From NCBI RefSeq assembly GCF_900176515.1, contig NZ_FWXV01000011.1:186001-250000 (forward strand): a stretch of DNA of 64,000 bases, read 5' to 3'. The stretch is from Kibdelosporangium aridum (GTDB lineage: Bacteria > Actinomycetota > Actinomycetes > Mycobacteriales > Pseudonocardiaceae). Below the pieces are notes generated by a model, which was not told where the DNA came from, did no database searches, and saw nothing but the letters and a program-made list of their open reading frames with translations. Shown here piece by piece: positions 24,820-40,400 of the stretch; the stretch's first letter is position 1; every line of letters begins with the position of its first letter. Both the position numbers and the translations under genes were made by a program.

Positions 24820-24884
24820 ACCGATTGAAAACTCCTTCACTGACCACGAATAGCGTTCCGGAGACACAAACCGGTGCACATGAC

Positions 24885-24896
24885 CCGAACGTTCGG
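24885..24896. repeat. 12-bp perfect palindrome upstream of oxyC
   Basis: CCGAACGTTCGG lies 66-77 nt before the oxyC start. A symmetrical site at this distance is suited to a dimeric regulator. No named regulator is known to me for it. Confidence 0.35.
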
Positions 24897-24929
24897 ACAA
24901 TCCAATCTTCGCCTGCGGTCTTGAAATAT

Positions 24930-24950
24930 GTCCAGCGCCTAACAATGGAC
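24930..24950. promoter_or_regulatory. Inverted GTCCAG/ATGGAC half-sites upstream of oxyC
   Basis: GTCCAG (24930-24935) and ATGGAC (24945-24950) are convergent half-sites of the Bbr/Dbv4 type but with 9 nt between them instead of 17. They sit about 110 nt before oxyC, in the gap after oxyB. Confidence 0.25.
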
Positions 24951-24951
24951 G

Positions 24952-25016
24952 GTATGGATTGCCGTAGTGAACGTGCCTGCGTTCACCATGCGACCATCAG
25001 ACTGGACAATCCATAC
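24952..25016 (-). repeat. Nested inverted repeats over the oxyB stop codon
   Basis: Outer arms GTATGGATTG (24952-24961) and CAATCCATAC (25007-25016) enclose an inner hairpin GTGAACG-TGCCTG-CGTTCAC (24967-24986). The oxyB stop at 24983-24985 lies in the inner right arm. In RNA the two could stack as one long stem at the oxyB/oxyC junction, acting as a weak terminator or a processing site. Confidence 0.45.
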
Positions 25017-26179
25017 GCCGGGGTGGTCAGCCGGAACATGGTTTCCTGCTCCGGGTTCGCCAGCCGCAGCGCGGGAAAACGCCGCCACAGCGCGGTGTAG
25101 ACCGTTCGTAGGGTGATGCGGGCCAGCGCGGCTCCCAGGCAATGGTGCACGCCGTGCCCGAACGCGAGATGCGGGGCAGGCTCACGCGTCACGTCGAGGC
25201 GGTCCACGTCCGGCATCAGCGCGGGATCGCGGTTTGCCATCGGGAGCGAGCAGGTGACCGTCTCCCCCTCCTTGATCACCTGGTCTGCGATGGTGACGTC
25301 CTGCATGGCGATCCGGGGCGTCGGGGCATACGTGACCGTCAGGTACCGGATCAGCTCGTCGACCGCCCGGTCCGCCGACTGATCGTCACCCCGGAACGCG
25401 GCGACCTGTTCGGGGTGCCGCAGCAGCGCCAGCACGCCCAGCCCGATCATGCCGGAGATGTTGTCGTCGCCGGCCAGAATCAGCTGCACGCTGGCGCCTC
25501 TGAGCTCCTCGTCGGTGACCGTGTCGCCATGCTCGGCCACGACCGTCCCGATGAAACCCTCACCTGGGTCCTTGCGTTCCCTGGCGATCATCGCCAGCAG
25601 ATAGCGGGAGAACGCCTCACCGGCGGCCATCCGTCTCTTCTGGCTCAGTGAGGCGTCCAGATGCCGGTGATACAGCTGCATGAAAGTGGCTCGGTCGTCC
25701 CGGGGCACCCCGAGCAGCTGGCACAGCACGGTCCCCGGCACCTCGTCGGCGACCAGCTCGACCAGGTCCGCCGGGGATCCCTCCTGCTCCATGGCATCGA
25801 GACGGTCCGCCACGATCTGGTCGATCTCCGGCTGCAGCCGCCGCATCTTGCGCATGGTGAACGCGGGCATCAGCAACTGCCGCAGCCGGGTGTGCTCGGG
25901 CGGGTCGTAGTCCATCAGGTTGCCGACCAGCTCAGCCGGCCGGTAGATGCCCTTCCCGCCGATCTCGTCCCGCCGGTCCCAGCGGCGCCGTGTGCTGAAC
26001 CGCTTGTGATCGCCGAGCACCTCCCGCACGATGGCGTGCCCCGCGGCCAGCCAGGTGGTCTCCGCGTCCGCCCCTGATCCGATGGTGATCTTCGACAGTG
26101 TTCCGGCAGCGCGTAGTTCGTCCGCCGGATCGAAGCCCTGCCGGCGAGTGTGCACCGGCGGCAAGTCGTCACCACTCAA
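24983..26179 (-). CDS. oxyB: OxyB, P450 forming the C-O-D (residue 4-6) ether link
   Basis: A 398-residue P450 that closes the first ring, between Hpg4 and the residue-6 tyrosine, on the NRPS-bound peptide recruited by the X domain. The sequence is very typical of OxyB: HTRRQGFDPADELRAAG, GSGADAETTWLAAGHAIVRE, RRRWDRRDEIGGKGIYRP, the I-helix LILAGDDNISGMIGLG near residue 235, heme loop FGHGVHHCLGAAL near 340, and the ending LTTPAYGLSSLMVAW. The start is TTG at 26179, 7 nt after GGAGGAG. It overlaps the end of oxyE by 11 nt. The I-helix has Asn-Ile where P450s usually have the acid-Thr pair, a known trait of OxyB. Confidence 0.95.
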   Translation of the reverse strand: MSGDDLPPVHTRRQGFDPADELRAAGTLSKITIGSGADAETTWLAAGHAIVREVLGDHKRFSTRRRWDRRDEIGGKGIYRPAELVGNLMDYDPPEHTRLRQLLMPAFTMRKMRRLQPEIDQIVADRLDAMEQEGSPADLVELVADEVPGTVLCQLLGVPRDDRATFMQLYHRHLDASLSQKRRMAAGEAFSRYLLAMIARERKDPGEGFIGTVVAEHGDTVTDEELRGASVQLILAGDDNISGMIGLGVLALLRHPEQVAAFRGDDQSADRAVDELIRYLTVTYAPTPRIAMQDVTIADQVIKEGETVTCSLPMANRDPALMPDVDRLDVTREPAPHLAFGHGVHHCLGAALARITLRTVYTALWRRFPALRLANPEQETMFRLTTPAYGLSSLMVAW

Positions 26180-27323
26180 CGGGAAGCTCCTCCACGGCGA
26201 AGGGTGCCGGCCTGCCGGGCTTGAACCGCAGTTCCTCCTCAGGGACCGCCAGCCGCAGCGACGGGAACCGGCGGACCACCGCGGGCAGCGCCACTCGTAG
26301 CTGGAGCCTGGTCAGTGGTGCCCCGATGCAGTGGTGGATGCCGTGCCCGAACGCGATGTGCTCGGGGTTCTCCCTGGTGATGTCGAATCGGTCCCCCCGC
26401 GCCCGGTTGACCGCGAGGATCGAACAGGTCAGGACATCACCGGCATGGATGTCGCGTCCGCCGATGCGCATGTCGACAAGTGCGGTCCTTGGCGAAGGGG
26501 TCTCGACGATCGACGCGTAGCGGAGCACTTCCTCAACCGCACCGTTCACCAGCTCCGGACGCTCGCGCAGCAGCGCCATCTGGGCGGGATGGGTAACGAA
26601 GAGCAGCACCGCGATCGCCAGCTGGGAGGCCATCTGCTCGACCGCCCCGATCATGACCCCCTCGGCGAGCCCGGCCAGCTCCTCGTCGGTGACCTCATCC
26701 CCGTGGTCGCGCACAATGCCGCCGATCATCCCTTCGCCGGGATCGTGACGTTTGCGAGCTGCCAGTTTCTGGGCGTAGCTGACGATGCCCAGCCCCGACA
26801 AGTTCCGCTGCCTGGGCAGGCGGCTCTCCCGGCTCTCCCGGAACATCCGTGACAACTCAGCCTGATCGTCACGAGGGACGCCGAGGAAGTCGCAGGCGAT
26901 CAGCGCCGGGATGGGCCAGGCGGCGTTCCGGACGAAGTCGGCAGGCGAGCCCATGCTCTCCAGGTCGTCCAAGCACTCCTCGACGATCTCCTCGGCGCCT
27001 GGTCGCAGGCTCTCGATCCGCCGGACAGTGTTCGCCCTGGTCACGGTTCCGCGCAGCCGGGTGTGGTCAGGCGGGTCGTACGCCTGCAGGATTCCCGGCA
27101 ACCAGGCTCGCTCCGCCTCGTCGTCGACCGGGCGCATGGAACTGAACCGGGTCGCGTCCGAGAGGATCTCCCGGACCTCGTCATATCCGGTGACCAGCCA
27201 TTGCTTGCGGCCGTCCATCCCCGGCTCGGTGTCATATTCGTGCAGCGGCCCGGCCTTCTGCAGTTCAATGAGCTCCGGCACCGGATCGAGCCCAAGCCGC
27301 TGATGCGGCAGCGGAACTACCAT
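26169..27323 (-). CDS. oxyE: OxyE, P450 forming the F-O-G (residue 1-3) ether link
   Basis: A 384-residue P450. OxyE occurs only in clusters whose residues 1 and 3 are both aromatic, which agrees with the Hpg1/Dpg3 codes here. It is placed between oxyA and oxyB, the order found in A40926 and related clusters. The I-helix region is EGVMIGAVEQMASQLA near residue 225, ExxR is AVEEVLRYAS, and the heme loop is FGHGIHHCIGAPL near 335. The ATG at 27323 follows GAGGAG. The assignment rests on order and on the difference from OxyA/B/C. Confidence 0.9.
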   Translation of the reverse strand: MVVPLPHQRLGLDPVPELIELQKAGPLHEYDTEPGMDGRKQWLVTGYDEVREILSDATRFSSMRPVDDEAERAWLPGILQAYDPPDHTRLRGTVTRANTVRRIESLRPGAEEIVEECLDDLESMGSPADFVRNAAWPIPALIACDFLGVPRDDQAELSRMFRESRESRLPRQRNLSGLGIVSYAQKLAARKRHDPGEGMIGGIVRDHGDEVTDEELAGLAEGVMIGAVEQMASQLAIAVLLFVTHPAQMALLRERPELVNGAVEEVLRYASIVETPSPRTALVDMRIGGRDIHAGDVLTCSILAVNRARGDRFDITRENPEHIAFGHGIHHCIGAPLTRLQLRVALPAVVRRFPSLRLAVPEEELRFKPGRPAPFAVEELPVEW

Positions 27324-27345
27324 GATTCTCCTCAGCTTCTGGCAT

Positions 27346-28527
27346 TTACCAGTCGAGCAGCAGGGCCTTCACGTCAAACGGCGGCGGCCCCAATTTGATC
27401 TCGCGTTCCGGCTCGGCCAGCCGAAGTGTCGGAAAGCGGTGCGCCAGAGCCGGAATCGCCGACCGGAATACCAACTCGGCCAGCGGCCTGCCTAGGCAGT
27501 GATGGATGCCGTGCCCGAACGCGACATGCGGCGTTCTCTCCCGGGTGATGTCGAACTGATCCGCCGGGCCGGGGAAGTCCCGGCGGTTGACGGCCAGCAA
27601 GGAGCACGTGACGGTATCGCCTGCCTTGACAAGGAAATCACCGATGCGCACGTCCTCAAGCGCGATACGAGGAGTGAGCTTCTCGTCGGTGGTGAGATAC
27701 CGGACCACTTCCTCAAGCCAGTCCGGCACGACGTCCGGCTTCTGCCTGAGCAGGTCGAACTGCTCGGGGGCCTCGACCATCAGCCACGCGCCTGCCACGA
27801 GGAACCGAGCCACCTGATCACCGCCCGCGCCCATGACGAACGCGGCCAACCCCGTCAGCTCCGAGTCGGTGATCTCGTCCCCGTGCTTGCGCACCACGAC
27901 ACCGAGCATGTCGTCACCGGGATCGCGGCGCGTGCGAGCCACGATCTGCTCCATGTACGTCATGAACTTGTTCCCGGCCGCTATCCGCCGGTTGCCTGCC
28001 CGTTGCGCCCGGCTGGCATGCAGGGTGCGCGACAGCTCCGTCTGGTCATCCCGTGGAATGCCAAGGAAGTCGCAAGTCGCCGTCGTCGCGATGGCCCACC
28101 CGAAGTGCGGGACGAAGTCCAGCGGGCCACCGATGGACTCGATGGCGTCCAGCGTGTCCTCGATGACCTGCTCGACCTGCGGCCGGAACCGCTCCATCCG
28201 CCGGACAGTGAACGCGGGTGACAGCACCCGGCGCAGGCGCGTGTGCTCTGGCGGGTCGTACTGGGTGATGAAACCGGGAAAGGTGATACCGGAGGCGGTC
28301 CCGCCGTAGAGCAACCGGGAGCTGAACTTGTCCGAGCCGAGAACCTGCCGGACCTCGTCGAACCCGGTGGCGAGCCACGCGGTCCGTCCTTCCGGGGAAT
28401 CCTCGGTGCCCAGTTTGCTCATCGGGCCCTTGGCCATGAAGCCACGCAGCAGCGGTACCGGATCGAATCGGTCCCTCCAGTGCATCTGCGTGGGCAGCAC
28501 GACGTTGAGCTCCTCGAACACTTCCAC
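27346..28527 (-). CDS. oxyA: OxyA, P450 forming the D-O-E (residue 2-4) ether link
   Basis: A 393-residue P450 that joins residue 2 tyrosine to Hpg4. It starts with GTG at 28527, 8 nt after AGGA, giving MEVFEELNVVLPTQMHWRDR. The I-helix has the OxyA-like FVMGAGGDQVARFL near residue 230, without the usual acid-Thr pair. ExxR lies in WLEEVVRYLT and the heme loop is FGHGIHHCLGRPL near 343. It heads the oxy block 116 nt after mbtH, and a close match to the Bbr/Dbv4 binding consensus lies in that gap. In A40926 the same promoter (dbv14) is a proven target of the StrR-like regulator. Confidence 0.94.
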   Translation of the reverse strand: MEVFEELNVVLPTQMHWRDRFDPVPLLRGFMAKGPMSKLGTEDSPEGRTAWLATGFDEVRQVLGSDKFSSRLLYGGTASGITFPGFITQYDPPEHTRLRRVLSPAFTVRRMERFRPQVEQVIEDTLDAIESIGGPLDFVPHFGWAIATTATCDFLGIPRDDQTELSRTLHASRAQRAGNRRIAAGNKFMTYMEQIVARTRRDPGDDMLGVVVRKHGDEITDSELTGLAAFVMGAGGDQVARFLVAGAWLMVEAPEQFDLLRQKPDVVPDWLEEVVRYLTTDEKLTPRIALEDVRIGDFLVKAGDTVTCSLLAVNRRDFPGPADQFDITRERTPHVAFGHGIHHCLGRPLAELVFRSAIPALAHRFPTLRLAEPEREIKLGPPPFDVKALLLDW

Positions 28528-28588
28528 TTCACAGGTCCTTTCGCCTCATCCGACCGGCGCGTCTGGCGGCGGTGGTCCCAGGCCGGTC

Positions 28589-28609
28589 GGACGGGCTCGG
28601 CGCCCGTCC
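28589..28609 (-). terminator. Stem-loop between mbtH and oxyA
   Basis: GGACGGGC-TCGGC-GCCCGTCC forms an 8-bp GC stem with a 5-nt loop, 35 nt after the mbtH stop and 60 nt before oxyA. It overlaps the putative regulator site at 28606-28634. It could end the NRPS-mbtH transcript in part, or be an attenuator for oxyA. Confidence 0.4.
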
Positions 28610-28634
28610 AACCGTCCGCATCAAGCGGCTGGAC
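28606..28634. promoter_or_regulatory. Putative StrR-like (Bbr/Dbv4) binding site upstream of oxyA
   Basis: GTCCAA (28606-28611), 17 nt, then CTGGAC (28629-28634). This matches the consensus GTCCAR-N17-TTGGAC with one mismatch. It lies about 80-107 nt before the oxyA start. The cluster encodes a matching activator at 61825-62790. Confidence 0.65.
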
Positions 28635-28643
28635 ACCCCTCGC

Positions 28644-28853
28644 TCAGGCGCCGACTTCGGCGATGAGGCTCTTCGGCCGCAGGTCCGTCCAGTTCTCCTC
28701 GACGTAGGCGAGGCATTCCTGGCGGGTGGCCTCGCCGTGGACCCGGGTCCAGCCGGCGGGCACCTCCGCGAACGAGGGCCAGAGCGAGTGCTGTCCCTCG
28801 TCGTTGACGAGCACGAAGAAGGAACCGTCTTCGTTGTCGAACGGGTTGGTCAT
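28644..28853 (-). CDS. mbtH: MbtH-like protein
   Basis: A 69-residue MbtH-like chaperone that binds NRPS adenylation domains and supports tyrosine and Hpg activation. The signature is complete: NDEGQHSLWPSFAEVPAGW near residues 17-35, and CLAYVEENWTDLRPKSL near 47-63. The ATG at 28853 follows AAAGGA, 12 nt after the module-7 NRPS stop, so it ends the NRPS operon. It is the only mbtH in the window and must also serve the stand-alone BpsD-like enzyme, if that needs one. Confidence 0.97.
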   Translation of the reverse strand: MTNPFDNEDGSFFVLVNDEGQHSLWPSFAEVPAGWTRVHGEATRQECLAYVEENWTDLRPKSLIAEVGA

Positions 28854-28865
28854 CGTTGTGTCCTT

Positions 28866-34448
<5,583 letters not shown>

Positions 34449-34466
34449 GATTGCTCCTTATGGAAG

Positions 34467-37400
34467 TTATTCGCCGGCCAGTCCGGCCTCGAGTTGGTCC
34501 AGCTGGTCAGCTGAAAGATCGACGAGCGTGCCGCCTGCGGGCTCAGCCGCCGCGGTGTCCTCGCCCTGCGCCGGAAGCTCCGTGACCACGACCGCCAGTC
34601 GTTCCGGCGTCTTCTCCTCGAACACCTGCCACGGGGTCAGTTCCAGCCCTTTGCGGCGGGCCCGGGCCGACAGCTGCATCGACAGGATCGAGTCACCGCC
34701 CAGCTCGAAGAAGCTGTCGTCGGCGCCGACGCGGTCCAGGCCGAGAACGTCGGCGAACAGTTCGCACAGCCTCGCCTCCATGGCCGTGCGCGGGTCCCGC
34801 TTGGACGCCATCCCCGCGAAGTCCGGGGCCTGCAGCGCCCGGTGATCGAGCTTTCCGTTGGGCGTCAAGGGCATCCGGTCCAGCGGCACGAACGCCGCAG
34901 GCATCATGTACTCCGGCAAGCGTTCCGCCGCCAGCTCACGCAGTGCGGACATCAGCGCGCCCGTATCCGCCTCGGTGGCCGCCGGGACGATGTACGCCAC
35001 CAGTTGCTTGTCGCCCGGCCCGTCCCTGCGGACGGCGACGGCCACCTGGCCGACACCCGGATGCTGCACCAGCACGGCCTCGATCTCGGCGGGCTCGACC
35101 CGATAGCCACGCACCTTGACCTGCGCGTCGACCCGGCCGGCGAACATCAGCTGGCCTTCCTGGGTCCAGCGGAACAGGTCGCCTGAGCGGTACATCCGCT
35201 CACCGGGAGCGAACGGGCTGGCGACGAACCGCTCCGCCGTCAGGCCAGGGCGTCCGAGGTATCCGCGAGCCAGTCCGACGCCCGTGATGTAGAGCTCGCC
35301 GACCACCCCGGGTGGCACCGGCTGCAGGAAGGCGTCGAGGACGTAGTGCCGCACGTTGTAGATCGGGCCGCCGAGCGGGACCTGCTCGTGTCCCGGAGAC
35401 AACGGGGCACTCATCGTCGAGCAGATGGTCGTCTCCGTCGGCCCGTAGGCCTGGATCACCCGACGGCCCGGCGACCAGCGGTCCACCAGCGCGGGCGGTA
35501 GTGCCTCGCCGCCCGTCAACACCGTCCGCAGAGTGTCCGGCAAGTCGTCCTCACTGGCCAGGACACTCGGCGACACGGTCAGATGCGTGATCCCCGCCTT
35601 GCGGATCGCGTCACCGAGCGTCACCCGAGGCGGCATGCTCGACGCGTCCGGCAGCACCAAGGTCGCGCCGGCCAGCAGAGTCATGTAGAGCTCAGAGACG
35701 ATGGCGTCGAAGCCGATCGCGGACAACTGCAAGATCCGCGACGCCGATGTCACAGCCATCCGCTCGATGTGCGCGTACCCCAGGTTGACCAGGCCGGAGT
35801 GGGTGACCAGGACGCCCTTGGGCACGCCTGTCGACCCCGACGTGTAGATCACGTACGCCGCGTCTTCCGGTGCCACTTGCGGCAACACCACTGCCGGATC
35901 GGCGGCGGGCAGCTCATCGAGCACCACCACTGTGCCCGTGAACTGCGCGGGCACGACCGCTCGGGTCGTCTTCGTGCACACCAACACTTCTGGCGCCGAG
36001 TTGGTCAGCATGAACTCGATCCGCTCACGCGGGTAGTCCGGATCGACCGGCACGAACACCCCGCCGGCGAATGACACCCCCATCAGGGTCACCGCCAGCT
36101 CGGCCGAGCGTTCGACCAACACGCCGACCCGGTCCTCACGCCGCACGCCCAACCCCACGAGCAGTCGTGCCAGCGCCTCAACCTCGCGGAGCAAGTCGCT
36201 GTAGGACAGACTCCGCACCGCGTCCTGCACCGCGTCGGCATCCGGCGTCTGCTTGGCCTGCTCACGGACCAACTGGGGCAGCGTCTCGGTCGTCAGCGGC
36301 ACATCGGTCTGGTTCCACTCCTCGACGACCAGACGGCGCTGTTGCGGACTGATCAGGGCGACCTGGCCGACCGGTATCCGCGGATCTGCCACCACCTGCT
36401 GCAGCGCCTGGATGATCGCCGCGCGCATCTGTCCGATCTGGACCCGGTCGAACACGTCCGGACGGAAGACGATGTCACCACGCACGCCGCCGCTTTCCGA
36501 CGCGCGCAGCGACAGCGGATAGTGCCCGTAGTGCCCGCTGTCGTTCAGCGTTCCCGCTGGGCGCAGGGAGAGGGTGTCGGGGTCGTCGGCCGGACGCGGC
36601 GGGCGAGGGTAGTTCTCGAACAACACGAGCGTGTCGAATGTCGCGCCCTGGCCGGCGAGCTGGTTGATCTCGGCCAGCCCGATGTGCTGGTGCGCCATCG
36701 TCGCGACCTGACGTTCCTGCAGGTCGGTCAGCATGTCGAGGAACGGTTGCGCGCCGATGAGGCGAGCTCGGACCGGCAGGGTGTTGATGAACAGGCCGAC
36801 CGCGGACTCGACGCCGGGGATCTCGGGCGGACGCCCGGCCACCGTGGTACCGAAGACCACGTCATTGCGCCCGGTCAGCCGGGCCAGCAGCAGCCCCCAG
36901 ATCCCCTCGAAGAGGGTGTTCATCGTCACGCCGTGGCGGCGGGAGAACTCCACGACCTGCCTGCTCAGCTCGTCGTCCAGTTCGAACAGCAGGCGCTCAC
37001 GCTCGATGGGCGCGGTGATCGTGTCCGGCGGTACGACGTGGGTTCCCTCGTCGAGGCCCGCGAGTTCGGTCCGCCAGACCTCCCTTGCGGCCTCCTTGTC
37101 CTGGCGAGCGAGCCAGGCGAGGTAGTCGCGGTACGACGTCGCGGCAGGCAGAGCCGCACCGTCACCGCCGGCTTCGTACACCGCCATCGCGTCGGCGGAG
37201 AAGATCGGCAAGGACCATCCGTCAGCCGAGATGTGGTGCGAGGTGATGATCAGCCGATGCCTGCGTTCGGCGAGGCGCACCAGGTGCACGCGCAGCAGCG
37301 GCGCCTGGGCCAGGTCGAACCGCTCGGCCTGTGACTGCGCCGCGAGGCGCTCGAATTCCGCCAGCGCCTCGTCCTCGGGCAGGTGCGACAGGTCGGTTTC

Positions 37401-40400
37401 CCGCCACGGCAACGTGACCTCGGCCGCGATCACCTGCGCGGTCTCGCCGGACTCGACCTGATGGAAACTCGCCCGCAGGGCGGCATGCCGGTCGACAAGG
37501 GCCTGCCAGGACGCCCGGAAGCGGGCAACGTCCAGCGGGCCCTCGACGGCGAGAGCGAGCATGGCCGCGTAGACCTCCGCGCCGCGCTGGTCGGCGGCAT
37601 GGAACAGGATGCCTTCCTGGAGCGGGGAGAGCGGCCAGATGTCGACCAGGCTCGGTACGGCAGCCTCGACCTCCTCCACGTCTCGCTGCGTCAGCGAGAT
37701 CAGGGGGAAGTCGGATGGCGTGTGCCCGCCTGCGCCACCGGCGCCGACGTGTGCGGCGAGGCCGGTCAGCATGTCCAGCCATGCCTTGCCGAGCGACTCC
37801 GCCTCGGCGTCACCGAGAATCCGCCCTGCCCAGGTGACGGTCAGGGTGAACTCGGGTCCGTCGGCGGCGTCCAGCACGACCGCGTCGATCTCCACGACGT
37901 GCCGCAACGGCATGTCCTGCTCCGCCGCACCACCGATGGTTCCCGCCATCTGCCAGGGCACGACGGCACCGTCGGGCCGGGACGAGAAGCGGCCAAGGTA
38001 GTTGAACCCGATGTCCGCCTTCGGCAGCGCCGCCAGCAGCGGCCCTGTCTCGGCATTGAGGTAACGCAGCATCCCGTAGCCGAGCCCGCCGTCGGGCACG
38101 GCTCGCACGTTCTGCTTGACCTGCTTCAGCAAGCGACCAGCCGCGTCGCCACCCGCGAGCACCTCGGCCGTGTCGACCCCAGTCACATCCAGCCGGAGCG
38201 GATGGATGTCGGTGAACCAGCCGAGTGTCCGCGACAGGTCCATCTCGTCAATGGGCTGACGGCCATGACCTTCGACGTCCACCACGACGGCATTGCCGCC
38301 GCGCCAATCGGCGACCGCGCCCGCCAGGGTGGCCAGCAACACTTCGTGGACACCGCAGTGGAAGGCCGAGATGGCCTTCTCCACGAGCACACCCGCTTGT
38401 TCGCGCGGCAAGGTCCAGGACTTGCGTCCCGCGGTCGATACGGTGTCGCGCTTGGGATCGAGCTCGCCCAGCCGCGATTGCCCGCCGTCGAGGATCTCCG
38501 TCCACGCCGCCAGTTCCGCGGTCCGGGTCGACGCCTGGTCGGCCAGGGTTCGCGCCCAACGCCGGAACGAGACGTCCACCGGGTCGAGCGCCGGTTCCCG
38601 GCCCGCGACCACGGCTTCACATGCTGCCTGCAGGTCCGGCAGCAGGATTCGCCACGACACCACGTCGACCACAAGGTGATGCGCCGCCACCACGAGCCGT
38701 CCGACGCGGCCAGGTCCCGCGTCCACCCACACCGCCCGGAGCACCACGCCCGCGGCAGGATCCAGCCGTGCGGCAGCCTCATTGGCGCAGCGATCCGCGA
38801 TCTCGTCAAGATCACCCGCACCGGCCTCGACCCGCTCGACCAACGTCGCCACGTCCACCGCACCCCGCTCGGCCACGAGCAGCCGGGGCTGTGCTCCGTC
38901 GGCTTCGACGATCCGGCTCCGCAACATGTCGTGGGTGTCGATCACCGCGGCCAATCCGGCCGCCAACGCATCCAACGACAGGTCATCGGGGGCACCCACG
39001 GTCACCCACTGGGCCAGTGCGCCTCGGGTCAGCGCACCGGGATCAGTTTCGATCAGTGCCTGAAGAACCGGCGTCCACGGGACATCACCGACGCCGTCGG
39101 CGAGGTCGGCCCGTGTCTGGTCGCCACGCGCGGCGATCGCCGCGATGCCCGCGGGCGTCTTCTGCTCGAAGACCTGCTTGGCACCAAAGACGAAACCCTC
39201 GCGGCGTGCGCGGGCAGCGAGGCGCATCGAGAGGATCGAGTCCCCGCCCAGCTCGAAGAAACTGTCGTCGGCGCCGATCCGATCCAGCCCAAGGACCTCG
39301 GCGAACAGCTCGCACAACACTCGTTCGGTCTCGGTGCGCGGTTCGCGACCGGCTGGCTTGCCGGTGAACCCGGGGTCGGGCAGGGCCGCGCGGTCGATCT
39401 TTCCGTTGACCGTCAACGGGAAGCTGTCCAGCACGACCACCACCGCGGGCACCATGAACTCCGGCAGCCGCGCGGCGAGGTGCTTGCGAACCGCTTCGGA
39501 CTCCAGTTCCTCGTCCGCGGTGACGTACGCGATCAGCCGCTTCTCACCCGCACGGTCCTCCCGCGCCACCACAACCGACTGCGCGACTTGGGGAACCTCG
39601 GTCAGCGCGACCTCGATCTCCCCCGGCTCGACCCGGTAACCGCGGATCTTCACCTGGGAGTCGGCCCGTCCGGCGAACAGCAGCTCACCTTGGTCCGTCC
39701 ACCGCGCCAGGTCGCCGGTGCGGTACATCCGCTCACCGGCAGCGAACGGGTTGGCGACGAACCGTTCCGCGGTCGGCCCGTTGTTGCCGAGGTATCCGTG
39801 CGCCAGGCCGGCGCCTGCGATGTAGAGCTCGCCGGTCACGTTCGGGGCTACCGGCTGGAGGAACGCGTCGAGCACATATGCCTGCCTGCCGGCCAGCGGC
39901 CTGCCGATCGGCAAGGTATCGCCCGTCTGCGCCCCCGGCTCGATGACGAGCCACGTGGCGCAGAGGGTGATCTCGGTGGGGCCGTAAAGCTGCCGGACAC
40001 GAACCTCCGGGCATGCCTGGCGCATGCGTACGACCGACGCGAGTGGTACCGCGTCCCCGCCGGTCAGGATCTCTCGCAGCCCGATGAAGGAATCCGGCGA
40101 TTCCTCTGCCACCGCACGGAAAGCGCCTGCCGTCAGGTGGACGGTGGTCACGCCACGGGAGATCGCTTCTCGCAGCCGCTGCGCGTCGACCGCGCCCGGT
40201 TCGGCGACCATCACGCGGGCTCCGTTGACCAGCGGCACCCAGATCTCGACCAGCGACGCGTCGAACGCGTGCGACGCGTGCAGCAGCACGCAGTCGTCAG
40301 GGCCCTGCGACCAGCCCGGGTCGCTCGCCAGTGCGGCCACGCTCGCGTGCGGCACCGCGACGCCTTTCGGCACCCCGGTCGAACCCGACGTGTACATCAC

